From positions 124,001-188,000 of the forward strand of contig FOBR01000007.1 in NCBI GenBank assembly GCA_900109895.1: a DNA stretch of 64,000 nt, read 5' to 3'. Shown here one piece after another: positions 1 to 9,140 of this stretch (its first letter is position 1; each line of letters starts with the position of its first letter). This DNA comes from a bacterium A37T11 (GTDB lineage Bacteria; Bacteroidota; Bacteroidia; Sphingobacteriales; Sphingobacteriaceae). The notes under the pieces were generated by a model. It saw only the letters and a list, made by a program, of their open reading frames with translations. It searched no databases and was not told the origin of the DNA. The position numbers and the translations under genes were made by a program.

Positions 1-711
1 TTCCTGGCGTTGGCGGTGTACGGATTTAGGGATCACCACCAAACCGCGCTGTATATTCCATCCCAATACAATCTGGGCGGGCGTTTTAGCATATTTTTTG
101 GCCAATTCCACAATGACTGGGTTAACCAGCACATCTGATTTGCCCGCACCTAATGGGCCCCAAGCCTCCGGAACAATTCCTTTAGACAAGCAATAGTCAA
201 CCAGCTCCTGTTGGGCCAGATACGGATAACATTCTATTTGGTTAACCACTGGTACTGTACCTGTTTCCTTTAACAGATCTTCCAGATGGTGGATGTTGTA
301 GTTGCTCACCCCGATCGCTTTTGCGAGGCCTTCCCTATAAACCTTTTCCATCGCTTTCCAGATGGTCACGTACGTTTCTTTTACAGGCCAGTGCACCAAA
401 TATAAGTCTACATAATCGGTGCCCAGCTTTTTTAGGCTTAACTTTATTGCTTCTTCAACTGTACCCTTCCGCTGGTCATCATTCCAAAGTTTGGTGGTTA
501 AGAAAATTTCTTCCCGCGGAACCCCCGAATCCAGGATGGCTTTACCTACAGACTCTTCATTGCCATAGATCATGGCCGTATCAATGTGGCGATACCCTAC
601 TGAAAGGGCTGATTTGACCGTGTCATAGGCAATAGCTGCATCCTCTACCCGAAATACCCCTATACCCACCGATGGAATGCTTAATCCACTATTTAACTTA
701 TAAGCTTTCAT
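1..711 (-). CDS. Aldo/keto reductase, 3' end cut by window edge
   Basis: NADPH-dependent aldo/keto reductase of the AKR3/AKR5 type, predicted cytosolic reduction of aldehydes or ketones. Translated from ATG at 711, the frame stays open for 237 codons to the window edge, so the C-terminus is missing. The catalytic tetrad is visible: D44 and Y49 in HIDTAMIYG, K74 in TTKLW, H107 in LVHWP. The GVSNYN motif and the IPKSV motif of the cofactor loop are also present. Full-length relatives are about 270-280 residues, so about 35-45 residues lie outside. It is transcribed away from the DUF4143 gene. The substrate cannot be told from sequence. Confidence 0.93.
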   Translation of the reverse strand, partial: MKAYKLNSGLSIPSVGIGVFRVEDAAIAYDTVKSALSVGYRHIDTAMIYGNEESVGKAILDSGVPREEIFLTTKLWNDDQRKGTVEEAIKLSLKKLGTDYVDLYLVHWPVKETYVTIWKAMEKVYREGLAKAIGVSNYNIHHLEDLLKETGTVPVVNQIECYPYLAQQELVDYCLSKGIVPEAWGPLGAGKSDVLVNPVIVELAKKYAKTPAQIVLGWNIQRGLVVIPKSVHRQRQE

Positions 712-895
712 ATTTTTTTTATTAAACTAAACCCACAAAACAGTAACATTTTCTCCAGCAGAATGTTTGCCATGCTGGCCATGAAGCATACGGTGATCCT
801 CAATCAGCTACTTTAGCTACTATTTCCTCGGATCGGCGCATCTTAGTTTTAAAAGTATACTATTTTTTTAAAAATTGGTTAAGCTCACATATAAG
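712..895. other. Divergent intergenic region, promoter side of the aldo/keto reductase
   Basis: AT-rich spacer between two divergent genes. I see no ORF, tRNA or terminator in it. The only clear regulatory structure is further right, in the two palindromes listed separately. Confidence 0.5.
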
Positions 896-929
896 TGCCA
901 ATTATGTGATATTTTACACATTTAGGGCA
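896..929. promoter_or_regulatory. Operator-like palindrome, copy 1
   Basis: A 34-bp imperfect inverted repeat with core ATGTG-N8-CACAT and outer arms TGCC/GGCA (extending to AAGTGCC/GGCACTT, 893-932). It has the same length, core and spacing as the palindrome at 971-1004 and lies just upstream of the -7 box at 952. This pattern suggests a dimeric repressor or activator site, and the TGTG/CACA core is CRP/FNR-like. The regulator is not identified. Confidence 0.6.
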
Positions 930-951
930 CTTAATATTGGAAAAATCTTCC

Positions 952-959
952 TATCTTTG
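952..959 (+). promoter_or_regulatory. Bacteroidota -7 box (TATCTTTG) for the DUF4143 gene
   Basis: TATCTTTG fits the Bacteroidota housekeeping -7 consensus TAnnTTTG. A well-spaced -33 TTG is not evident. Predicted transcription starts near 966, which gives a leader of about 54 nt that contains the second palindrome. Confidence 0.6.
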
Positions 960-970
960 TCCGAATTAAC

Positions 971-1004
971 TGCCAAAAATGTGAAATAAAACACATTTTT
1001 GGCA
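971..1004. promoter_or_regulatory. Operator-like perfect palindrome, copy 2
   Basis: A perfect 13-bp inverted repeat, TGCCAAAAATGTG facing CACATTTTTGGCA, with an 8-nt spacer. It starts exactly 75 bp after the start of copy 1. It lies just downstream of the predicted transcription start and ends 15 bp before the ATG at 1020, so it could block transcription or fold as an RNA hairpin near the start codon. Confidence 0.65.
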
Positions 1005-1019
1005 TCTATTATTGCCAAA

Positions 1020-2351
1020 ATGGATATCAGAAGAGGGATAGCAAAAAAACTTATTGAATGGAAAAATGCGGATGGGCGCAAACCACTCATCCTTCAAGGT
1101 GCGCGGCAAGTAGGAAAAACCTGGTTGTTAAAAGATTTAGGCAAAACAAACTTTGAAGATACTGCATACTTTAATTTTGAAGAACAACCCGACCTTAAGC
1201 AATTCTTCGAAAAGACAAAAGATGTACACCGCATTATCCAAAACCTGACCTTGGCCCACGGACGCCCCATCAATCCGCATCACACCCTCATCATATTTGA
1301 TGAGATACAAGAATGTAATGATGCACTTAATACCCTCAAATATTTTTGCGAAAATGCACCTGAATATGCTATAGCCAGCGCCGGTTCATTATTAGGAGTA
1401 GCTATGTCAAGAGGAAATTCATTCCCCGTGGGCAAGGTAGATTTTTTAGAGGTTCACCCCATTTGCTTTGCTGAATTTTTGTCTATAGCAGATCCTAAAT
1501 TATTCGCCTTTTTAGAAAGTTTAGATGAAATTGTCCCTTTGCCTGACCTGTTTTTTAATCCGCTAGTTGACCAGTTAAAAGCCTATTTCATAGCTGGCGG
1601 TCTGCCAGAAGCCGTTGTTGCCTTGCTGGAAGGCAGAGATGTGTCACGTGTACAACAGGTGCAACAAAATATTTTGAACGCTTATGCCCTTGATTTTTCC
1701 AAACACAGCGAAAATAAAGACATCCCAAAAATAAATCATATCTGGACGTCCATCCCTTCACAATTGGCACGCGAAAATAAAAAATTCTTGTACCAAACAG
1801 CCCGAGAAGGGGCACGAGCACGGGACTATGAAGATGCCTTGCTGTGGCTGTCTCATGCCGGACTGGTACACCGCGTTTTCCGCAGCAACAAGCCAGGCTT
1901 ACCTCTTTCGGCCTATGATGACCTGTCTGCCTTCAAGTTATACCTGCTTGATACCGGATTGTTGCGTCGCTTATCCCTGCTTGACCCCATTGCCATAACG
2001 GAAGGGAACCGTTTGTTTACAGAATTTAAGGGGGGCCTAACCGAAAATTTTGTATTACAGCACCTTGTTAGTCACTTTGAAGGATTTCCCCGTTATTGGA
2101 CCTCCGGCAACCAAGCTGAAGTAGATTTTATCCTGCAACTGAAAAACGATATTATCCCTATCGAAGTAAAATCAGACGAAAATATAAGGAGCAAAAGTCT
2201 TAGTATATATACTGCACAATTTCACCCTCCCGTCCGCGTTAGGTATTCGTTAAGAAACTTAAAAGTAGACAATGACCTCATCAATATCCCATTATTTATG
2301 ATAGACTATACCGAGAAGTTACTAAATATGGTTAGCCAATCCTTTATATAA
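1020..2351 (+). CDS. AAA ATPase with DUF4143 (PD-(D/E)XK-like) C-terminal domain
   Basis: 443-residue ATPase of the AAA_14 plus DUF4143 family, common in Bacteroidota and of unknown cellular role. Walker A GARQVGKT is at residues 27-34 and Walker B IIFDEIQE at 91-98. The C-terminal part has the nuclease-like signature EVDFIL followed by IPIEVKS (about 370-385). I chose ATG 1020. An upstream TTG at 999 would add seven residues but lies inside the palindrome. No clear Shine-Dalgarno is seen. The gene is followed at once by a fragment of an unrelated susD tail and a hairpin, so its right flank is rearranged. Confidence 0.9.
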   Translation: MDIRRGIAKKLIEWKNADGRKPLILQGARQVGKTWLLKDLGKTNFEDTAYFNFEEQPDLKQFFEKTKDVHRIIQNLTLAHGRPINPHHTLIIFDEIQECNDALNTLKYFCENAPEYAIASAGSLLGVAMSRGNSFPVGKVDFLEVHPICFAEFLSIADPKLFAFLESLDEIVPLPDLFFNPLVDQLKAYFIAGGLPEAVVALLEGRDVSRVQQVQQNILNAYALDFSKHSENKDIPKINHIWTSIPSQLARENKKFLYQTAREGARARDYEDALLWLSHAGLVHRVFRSNKPGLPLSAYDDLSAFKLYLLDTGLLRRLSLLDPIAITEGNRLFTEFKGGLTENFVLQHLVSHFEGFPRYWTSGNQAEVDFILQLKNDIIPIEVKSDENIRSKSLSIYTAQFHPPVRVRYSLRNLKVDNDLINIPLFMIDYTEKLLNMVSQSFI

Positions 2352-2356
2352 TGTCC

Positions 2357-2384
2357 ACCCGATGATCACGCAGCAAAATACATA
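2357..2384 (+). pseudogene. Relic of a SusD C-terminus
   Basis: These bases match the last nine codons of the intact susD ending at 26394 (its C-terminus reads NPMITQQNP) with about one mismatch, and the homology continues through the following hairpin. There is no upstream SusD sequence here: the DUF4143 gene ends six bases earlier. It is a scar of recombination, not a gene. Confidence 0.75.
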
Positions 2385-2394
2385 GTGTATATTA

Positions 2395-2427
2395 ACGGCC
2401 GCATAGGCGGTGCGGCCGTATTGTTTT
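2395..2427 (+). terminator. Hairpin terminator, copy A
   Basis: Stem ACGGCCGCA (2395-2403) with TGCGGCCGT (2411-2419), 7-nt loop, followed by ATTGTTTT. The same hairpin follows susD at 26403 and occurs at 16819. Confidence 0.7.
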
Positions 2428-2515
2428 AACAGTTTATATTATCCCCACCTTGAGGCGTGATAATTACAGACTGCCGTATCGTATCCAGGATATGCTCACT
2501 TTGTAGAATATGCAT
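2395..2515 (+). repeat. About 118-bp direct repeat, left copy
   Basis: Hairpin plus about 80 bp of flanking sequence repeated at 16815-16932 in the same orientation with few differences. On the minus strand both copies encode a short stop-free stretch beginning QSEHIL and ending TPQGG. The differences between copies are conservative (D/E, I/L) or synonymous, which suggests the stretch once coded for a protein end. The two copies bracket the 2.8-16.7 kb PUL. Confidence 0.7.
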
Positions 2516-2814
2516 CCGGAGAGCTCATGCGATACACCAGTGCTTAGCTGGTAGGTGTACAATGTGCGTAGAAATTCCTTCACCCGCATCACCTCATGAT
2601 AAAAATAGCTGGCTCCTGCATTTAGGTTTTCGATTAAGTTTATCCTTATCATCAATCCCTTAAACACCGAAGAGAACACCGTCTTGGCCGGCACCGGCAA
2701 CCCGATTTTCTACAGAAATTCGACGCGGTGTTTCGGATTTTAAAAGCTCTAGTTTAGATAAATACTCCCAGTTTAATCAGAAAATGTCCAATTCAATTAA
2801 AAATTATCACTTGT
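2516..2814. other. Gene-poor spacer downstream of the fucosidase gene
   Basis: No convincing gene. A 78-codon minus-strand frame (2464-2700) is open but has no recognisable domain and runs in a different frame from the repeat-encoded TPQGG stretch. Probably decayed sequence next to the repeat. Confidence 0.4.
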
Positions 2815-4176
2815 TTACTTTAATGTAAGCTCAATCACCGGAATTTCTACCGCTGGTTTTTCCTTTGGCAATATCAATTTTATCTTATTATCGTTAGGTT
2901 GATGCGGGCTAATCACCAGTTGTGAGTAGTCGTGCAAAAATTGGGCATACGTTACTTTGCCCCCAAAGTTCTGAAAGGCTAAAGTACCCGTCCAGGGATA
3001 TTCAAATAAGTGTATGTAGAGTTTATGCAACTCTTTATTATAAGTTAGTTTTGTTCCTGGTGGAGCTATAAAATCCGCCGGAGCACTGCCACAACCATAT
3101 ATAGACTGGCTGTTTTCGTTCATCCACGCTCCCATAGCATGGAGCGCATTTAGTGCCCTCGGATCAAAAGAACCACGCCCCGTAGGGCCCACATTCAAGA
3201 TAAGATTACCCCCATTAGCCACCGACGATATCAGAATATCCAGTAACTGGCGGGTATTTTTCCAGGTGTTTTCATCGCGGCTATACCCCCATAGCCCAGA
3301 AAATGTCTGGCAAGTTTCAAAGTATTTACCTTTATATTTAGTAAGTTCGTCCGGACCAACCTGTTCCGGGGTCTCAAAATCAGCGCCTCCCTCGTTTTGC
3401 CCCAATTCCATTCTATCATTTAAAATAATTTGAGGTTGTAGCCGGCGGATCATTTGCACTAAGTGTGGCGAGTCCCAATCTTTTCTTCCCTTACCAGTTG
3501 CTTCTCCATACGACATATCTAGCCATAAAATATCAATTTTTCCATAATTGGTCAGTAACTCTTGCACCTGATTATATAAATACAGCCGATAACGGTTCAT
3601 GTCCTTTCCTCTGTTCAGGGATGCATACAAACTATCATTACCAGGTCGCTGCGGATGTAGCCAATCAATTGTAAAATCGGGATGGTGCCAATCTATCAGG
3701 CTATAATAAAAACCAACTTTTAACCCAGCCTCCCTTGCTGCCGCTACATACTCCGCTATAATATCTTTTTTATATGGTGTGTTGGTCACCTTATAGTCCG
3801 TGTATTTTGAATCAAAAAGACAAAATCCTTCGTGGTGTTTAGTGGTCAGAACTACGTATTTCATGCCAGCCTCTTTGGCATGTTGCATCCATTCCCTTAT
3901 CGCTAATTTATCCGGATTAAATCGGTTAAAATAAGTTTGGTATTGCTCATTGGTCATACGTTCTATGTTTTTGACCCACTCCCCGCGTGCAGCCAGAGAA
4001 TAAAGTCCAAAATGGATAAACATGCCAAACCTATCGTTTGTCCACCACTGCATGCGTTGATTACGATGTTCAATTGTTTCGGCATCGTTTTTTTTCTGTC
4101 CATATCCCCATTGGTTTGAGAGCGTGCAAAGTAGTAACGCTATTAATACTTGGCTTCTTTTAACGGTTAATTTCAT
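2815..4176 (-). CDS. Alpha-L-fucosidase, GH29
   Basis: Secreted or periplasmic exo-alpha-L-fucosidase, 453 residues from the chosen ATG at 4176. A longer in-frame start at 4212 would put 12 residues before the signal peptide. The signal peptide ends near WGYGQ. GH29 features: WWTNDRFGMFIHFG near the N-terminus, TTKHHEGFCLF, GFYYSLIDWHHPD, and ILWLDMSYG with the aspartate expected to be the nucleophile. GGNLILNVGPTG is the typical late GH29 motif. Last gene of the PUL operon, 41 nt after the GH2 gene. It implies a fucosylated glycan; the exact linkage is unknown. Confidence 0.93.
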   Translation of the reverse strand: MKLTVKRSQVLIALLLCTLSNQWGYGQKKNDAETIEHRNQRMQWWTNDRFGMFIHFGLYSLAARGEWVKNIERMTNEQYQTYFNRFNPDKLAIREWMQHAKEAGMKYVVLTTKHHEGFCLFDSKYTDYKVTNTPYKKDIIAEYVAAAREAGLKVGFYYSLIDWHHPDFTIDWLHPQRPGNDSLYASLNRGKDMNRYRLYLYNQVQELLTNYGKIDILWLDMSYGEATGKGRKDWDSPHLVQMIRRLQPQIILNDRMELGQNEGGADFETPEQVGPDELTKYKGKYFETCQTFSGLWGYSRDENTWKNTRQLLDILISSVANGGNLILNVGPTGRGSFDPRALNALHAMGAWMNENSQSIYGCGSAPADFIAPPGTKLTYNKELHKLYIHLFEYPWTGTLAFQNFGGKVTYAQFLHDYSQLVISPHQPNDNKIKLILPKEKPAVEIPVIELTLK

Positions 4177-4217
4177 GTTTGTTCTAATGGAAAATACGGC
4201 TAATATAATCATATAAT

Positions 4218-7118
4218 TTAAGGGTTAGCTGAAGATACCGGACCGTCCAGCAATAAATCATGGTTTTTTTCGCGTCGGCCTGACTCTCCTTTTAATTGCT
4301 TTTCTACAGCTATACCAGCGCTGGAAAATAAGCGTTTCCAAAAAGCAATGGTTTCTGTATGGATCAGGCGGTAGTCTATCGTTGACAGAAATACCTTAGC
4401 CTTGCCGAATGGATAACAGACCAACGCATGCGCGTCAAGTTTATGCAGTTGTTCATAGAGTACGACCTGGGCACACTTTCTGTTTTCAGCGACTCCATTA
4501 AAAAGCGACCAATCAGTACGTGCAGCTGATAAGATTGGTATAGATGAGGGAAAATCGTGAATGTCCATTGCATATTTTATGATGGCACTATCACCAGGCA
4601 TTTCTGAAAAATAAAGATCACGTAAGTTAAAATACGTTCCCATTCCCTTGTTAGTACCTCTTAGGGCAGTACTTTTATAACGCAACAAGTGTACCGGTGC
4701 GGCAATGAATTCCCGCAGAATGGGGTCCATCACAGAATCCGGGTTAAATACCCATATTTGCCCCCCTTTCTGCTGTAAATTACGAATGAGCTTTCGGTAT
4801 TCTTCCCGATGTTGGGTTTCAGGATGCAATCCGTCCAAAAAGAGTACGGTACAGCTATCGCTGGCTGCTACCTGCTTTATCCCGATCGTATCCAATAATG
4901 GAAGCAATGGGCCATGCAGGTCACCTGCATAATGTATGGCCGTATGTCGTACAGCGGGCAAGGCAGATACAAGTGAACTGCTGTCTGCCACCAAGCTATT
5001 TATTTCTGGGCCGGTAACAGGAACCCCCATCGCCATTTGATAGGCACTAAACATGGGGAGCGGTTTATATAGCGGCAGTGCAGGGTCGAGCCCAGGATTA
5101 AAAGTGCTAACATAAGGCGGTATACGTTCATACTGGTATCCTGGCTGGCCATCCACATATTTCAGTCCCGCAAATACACCATCATTAAGTCCCGGTAGCC
5201 GATTAAAATCATGGTATCCCAAATTGAGCGGTGCTATTCCAAACCAGCAAAGTTCAGACGGCGAGAACCAGGATAGCAACGGTTTGGCCATTTGAGTCAT
5301 GTTCTGGTATAAATCGATTGCCAACGCCTGGCTTCGGTCAGCATAACTACCGTAGGCTTTGTCACCAATAAAGGAGTAAAGTTCACGCGGTTTGCCATAA
5401 TAAGTTGCTCCGGACTCACCCACTACCAATGGTTTATTAACCTTAGGCAATGCGTCGATAGGGACTCCGTGCCCAAAGTGCTTACTCCAAACCGGGAGCA
5501 CCCCCTTCAGATCTTCATCCCCATCACAGGTAATAAACGGCCGTGTCTCATCCAGCTGAAGGGGTATTTGAGCAAGGGCCTGTATACGATTCGTCCAGCG
5601 TTGAGCTGTGGCCGAATCCGGCTTATTGAGCAATGCAATAGCAAACAGTTCATTTCCTATGCTCCACCCAACCACCGAAGGATGGTTACGGTCACGCAAG
5701 ATTAGTTGTTTCAAATGATCTGCAGAGCGCTTCCAGGTAATGTCTTCTTCAAAATTAAGCCTGATGGAACTACCAAAAAGTGCCGTTTCATCCAGCACAA
5801 GCAGCCCCATTTCATCTGCCAGGTCATAGTACAGGCGGGGCCAGGGTTGGGCGTGAGGGCGTACCGCATTGCCACCTGCATCTTTAATCATGCGATACCA
5901 GGCCCATGCAAAGCGCCTGGAGCAGATATATGCCCCAAAAGGATGTTGTAGGTCGCCAAAAGCCTGTATCTTTTGTCCATTTAAATAAAACTCTTTTCCA
6001 CGGATGGTCAGATTGCGCCATCCAAAGCGATCGGTCTTTCTATCCACAAGCTTTCCGCCTGCATGCAGGTCGATCTGCGCTACGTACAAATTTGGGCTAC
6101 TCGGAGACCAATATTTTAATTTTTTTCCGACCTTAGTATGCAAAATAATCTTTTTGGTTTCCCCAGGTTGCAATTTTAGTCTTCCTAATGCCAATTGCAA
6201 CACAGCAGGCCCCAGCTGCCAGGATATTTCTGCCATCGCAGCCGGGTTGCCGGCATTATTGTTAATCCAATTGTGAACAGTACCGCCTACCTGGATATGC
6301 TGAACTTTTCGGGTAGTATTTCGTAATTTTATTTCAAGTGACAACAGCTGGGAGTCTACCAATGGCTTTATAAAAATGTCATTTATTTGGACCAGCGGAA
6401 GTGCCTGTAAAAATACATCCTGCCAGATGCCTATTAAACCATCGGTATTAGATCCAGCAGGATATGTGGCACTGAAAAAACGATATTGAGAGTTATTTTT
6501 ATCAAATAACCCATGTGCCCTTATACCTACTTGTATCTCATTTTCCTTATTGGGTACTGCCAGTTCTGTGATGTCCAGATCAAATGGAAGGTATGAATCA
6601 AAGTGACTACCAGCCGGTGCGCCGTTAATGAACACTACGGCATCCCCAGCCACCGCTTCAAAATGCAGCACCAGCCGTTTATTTCGCCAAGTATGCGGGA
6701 TGCTGAATTTTTTGCGGAGCCAGCCCATTTGTACGGTGTCCCATGTTTTAGGGTATGAAGGGAAATATACCGAACTCGGGGAATAGGGTGACGAAGTACC
6801 TGGACCCACATCCCGGCCACCTCCCCACGTATTCACATTCCATGGAGAAGGAATTTTGATGGGAACACTATCCCAGCCATTTACCCCTGGCACAGGCAGG
6901 GGAGGAGCAATACCAGCGCCTTTCTTCCAATTTTTGGGTATTCCAAAAGGTTGAAAATCCCACAATCCATTTAAACAAATTTCATCCCTATAGGGTTTCT
7001 CCTGCGGTTTAACCAAACCTTCAGCAGGAGAAAAACGACCCATATACCTGATTCCCTGACCACATATCCTGAGCGTAAAAAGGCATGCAGTTATGATTAT
7101 CAACGCGTGTTTTTGCAT
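4218..7118 (-). CDS. Glycoside hydrolase family 2 enzyme
   Basis: 966-residue GH2 exo-beta-glycosidase (beta-galactosidase, glucuronidase or mannosidase type). Signal peptide of about 20 residues ending ICGQ. An N-terminal jelly-roll sugar-binding domain (about 45-240) is followed by an Ig-like GH2 domain (about 245-375) and a TIM barrel (about 375-690). Acid/base Glu is in SIGNELFA (about residue 489) and the nucleophile Glu in VVGESG (about 567). The C-terminal about 250 residues resemble a glutamine-amidotransferase-like or accessory domain. Starts 6 nt after the GH71/99-like gene and is cotranscribed with it. Sugar specificity cannot be set from sequence. Confidence 0.9.
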   Translation of the reverse strand: MQKHALIIITACLFTLRICGQGIRYMGRFSPAEGLVKPQEKPYRDEICLNGLWDFQPFGIPKNWKKGAGIAPPLPVPGVNGWDSVPIKIPSPWNVNTWGGGRDVGPGTSSPYSPSSVYFPSYPKTWDTVQMGWLRKKFSIPHTWRNKRLVLHFEAVAGDAVVFINGAPAGSHFDSYLPFDLDITELAVPNKENEIQVGIRAHGLFDKNNSQYRFFSATYPAGSNTDGLIGIWQDVFLQALPLVQINDIFIKPLVDSQLLSLEIKLRNTTRKVQHIQVGGTVHNWINNNAGNPAAMAEISWQLGPAVLQLALGRLKLQPGETKKIILHTKVGKKLKYWSPSSPNLYVAQIDLHAGGKLVDRKTDRFGWRNLTIRGKEFYLNGQKIQAFGDLQHPFGAYICSRRFAWAWYRMIKDAGGNAVRPHAQPWPRLYYDLADEMGLLVLDETALFGSSIRLNFEEDITWKRSADHLKQLILRDRNHPSVVGWSIGNELFAIALLNKPDSATAQRWTNRIQALAQIPLQLDETRPFITCDGDEDLKGVLPVWSKHFGHGVPIDALPKVNKPLVVGESGATYYGKPRELYSFIGDKAYGSYADRSQALAIDLYQNMTQMAKPLLSWFSPSELCWFGIAPLNLGYHDFNRLPGLNDGVFAGLKYVDGQPGYQYERIPPYVSTFNPGLDPALPLYKPLPMFSAYQMAMGVPVTGPEINSLVADSSSLVSALPAVRHTAIHYAGDLHGPLLPLLDTIGIKQVAASDSCTVLFLDGLHPETQHREEYRKLIRNLQQKGGQIWVFNPDSVMDPILREFIAAPVHLLRYKSTALRGTNKGMGTYFNLRDLYFSEMPGDSAIIKYAMDIHDFPSSIPILSAARTDWSLFNGVAENRKCAQVVLYEQLHKLDAHALVCYPFGKAKVFLSTIDYRLIHTETIAFWKRLFSSAGIAVEKQLKGESGRREKNHDLLLDGPVSSANP

Positions 7119-7124
7119 ACCTGA

Positions 7125-8378
7125 TTATAAATGTGAAGTTGGGTGAGCCCATACCAGGGGTGTCACTCCTTTTATCATTTTTCCCCCATCATTGGTCAGT
7201 CTAAGATAAAAATCAGAAGAACAATGCACACCATCAGCGTCCAACGTAAGGAAGTAGTGATCTGTAGGTATCATAGAGGCATCTTCAGCCGCTTTTGCTA
7301 TAGCCGTACCCTCATTATATTCGTCAAACATAGCGATATACACGTTGGGTATATTATTTTCCCGGATCTTTGCAAATTGACGCCACATAAAATCACCATG
7401 CTTACGTGGAAAATCATTCTGAGGTGAATCCCTCCAGTTAGACCACGCAAAACCAGGGAATATGACGGGCTGGAAAGATACGCCGTGCGCATTACAAGAG
7501 TCCAGATCCTTGGAAACCCTATTGGTATAATAGTCATCTATTTCCACATCATATTTGTAAGAGCCTACCGTCCATGGTGAGATCATGTCGGCAGTTATGA
7601 AAGCCGAATAATTGCTGGCATCCGTACGCCAGGACCTATCCACTCCAATAATTACATAGCATCCGTGCTGTTTAAACCAACTAATGACATCGGCATATGC
7701 GCTGGCATTACCAGGGTTTCCCCCCACTCCAAAACCCCAAATACATACTACAGGTTTTCCGTCTTGCCTGGCATAAGCCGCAGAGGAGGTCACGTTCAAA
7801 TTACCCACCACCGTATTGGTCCAATCGTCTTTTAAGGCCGTTTGAAAGTCTGTCCAGCCAGACATGTCATACATCACATAAAACTTGACCCCAGCATGTT
7901 CAGCAGCAGTTTTTACTTTTGATAATATGCTATCCCTGTGATTTTTAAATACGTAATCGCCAAATTCGGCCCCAAACCGTTGTAGTGCGGCACAATCTAT
8001 CCCGTTTTCTTTCATCCAGTTAAAATGAGTTTGTACGGTACTATTGTCATAGTTTGAGAATAGATTGGCAGGCTGTCCATTCCCTAAGTTAGCAAATCCG
8101 GAATGGTAGGTTTGGGTATACTCACGCATGTCAGGCCAAATTTCTACCCCAGGGTTAGGGGCTTTGCCCCAGTGCCACCACCGATTGGCAGGAGATCCAT
8201 CTCCCGGACACGCAAACCATCCCTGGTAACCCACTACCACCTTTCCCACAACGTCATTTTCACTAGGAAGGTCTTTATCTTCTTCTAAAATTTTAACTGT
8301 GTTTTTGGAACAAGATGCCGTTAGTAAAAATCCGGCAAAAACTAACCAAACAAGTATTTTTTTAAAATGCTGTTTCAT
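7125..8378 (-). CDS. GH71/99-like lipoprotein (putative endo-glycosidase)
   Basis: 417-residue lipoprotein with lipobox LTASC (Cys about 24). It belongs to the Bacteroidota GH71/GH99-like group, recognised by VGYQGWFACPGDGS, WWHWG, IDCAALQRFG and FDEYNEGTA. GH99 relatives cleave within alpha-mannosyl chains, but many members of this wider group lack a proven substrate, so an endo-acting role is inferred. The conserved acidic residues near FDEYNEG fit the catalytic region of the family. In the PUL it is the best candidate for an outer-surface enzyme that trims polymers before SusCD uptake. 43-nt AT-rich gap to the DUF3823 gene. Confidence 0.85.
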   Translation of the reverse strand: MKQHFKKILVWLVFAGFLLTASCSKNTVKILEEDKDLPSENDVVGKVVVGYQGWFACPGDGSPANRWWHWGKAPNPGVEIWPDMREYTQTYHSGFANLGNGQPANLFSNYDNSTVQTHFNWMKENGIDCAALQRFGAEFGDYVFKNHRDSILSKVKTAAEHAGVKFYVMYDMSGWTDFQTALKDDWTNTVVGNLNVTSSAAYARQDGKPVVCIWGFGVGGNPGNASAYADVISWFKQHGCYVIIGVDRSWRTDASNYSAFITADMISPWTVGSYKYDVEIDDYYTNRVSKDLDSCNAHGVSFQPVIFPGFAWSNWRDSPQNDFPRKHGDFMWRQFAKIRENNIPNVYIAMFDEYNEGTAIAKAAEDASMIPTDHYFLTLDADGVHCSSDFYLRLTNDGGKMIKGVTPLVWAHPTSHL

Positions 8379-8421
8379 GGTGCTATTAGTTTATAATTTA
8401 TATAGTTTATAATTTATAGAT

Positions 8422-9135
8422 TTATTGAGGTACGGTCACTTCCCTGACATCCGTATAGTTATACCTCCGTGAAACGTTGTCATTAGACCGGGCTCCCACC
8501 CGCAGATAAAACGTGCGTCCGGCAGTCAGGGTGACCTCAGTCGTATAGGTAGTAGCCAATATCATGGCATCATCTATACTTTGCAGATCGTTCTTGACCG
8601 ATAATTTATTATCAAACGAGGCATTCGTAGCCTGATTAGTAGTTGAAACAAATACCCAGGCATCGGTTATTTTGAACGATCCCTGGGGGCGCTCAATTTT
8701 ATACTGCACCAATGCTTTATTGCCTGTAAGCGTAACGTTCAATAACTTTACCCGTAAAAAAGGCATGACTTTAAAGTCTACATTCACTACACCTTTAATG
8801 GTCACATTTTCAGGAGCAGCCACCGGAACAAACGGACCATCGACAGGACTAACTTCATAAGTCCCGTTAAATATTTTGGTATTTCTGAAGGTACCATCCG
8901 GCTTAACCCAAAAATACTGAGGTGTCGGATTGTCATTCCAATCTGTTTGCAAAAGCTTAATTCGGGTACCATCGGGTTGTTCTGTAAAAATGGGTTCACC
9001 GGTTTCAACATCTATCAACGAACCGGTCAGGGTTTCTTGTGGTTCTGTATAATTGTCTGTCTTTTGACAGGCTGTAGCCAGAAGTACGATAACTACATAT
9101 ATCCAGCCCATTGCTGTTTTTAACGTATTTTTCAT
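8422..9135 (-). CDS. DUF3823 lipoprotein (SusE/F-position protein)
   Basis: 237-residue lipoprotein (lipobox LATAC, Cys about 23) of the DUF3823 family, usually encoded directly after susD. An Ig-like N-terminal half begins GSLIDVETGEPI and is followed by a second beta-rich domain. By position it is a surface glycan-binding accessory of the SusCD complex; direct binding is inferred. Starts 5 nt after susD. Confidence 0.87.
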   Translation of the reverse strand: MKNTLKTAMGWIYVVIVLLATACQKTDNYTEPQETLTGSLIDVETGEPIFTEQPDGTRIKLLQTDWNDNPTPQYFWVKPDGTFRNTKIFNGTYEVSPVDGPFVPVAAPENVTIKGVVNVDFKVMPFLRVKLLNVTLTGNKALVQYKIERPQGSFKITDAWVFVSTTNQATNASFDNKLSVKNDLQSIDDAMILATTYTTEVTLTAGRTFYLRVGARSNDNVSRRYNYTDVREVTVPQ

Positions 9136-9140
9136 AACGA

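Noticed and set aside
321-617. 98-codon plus-strand frame
   Set aside because: Antisense to the aldo/keto reductase whose catalytic tetrad is clear on the minus strand.
2457-2700. Short frames on both strands next to the 118-bp repeat
   Set aside because: No domain, conflicting frames, and only part lies in the repeat. The second repeat copy has stops in the equivalent frame.
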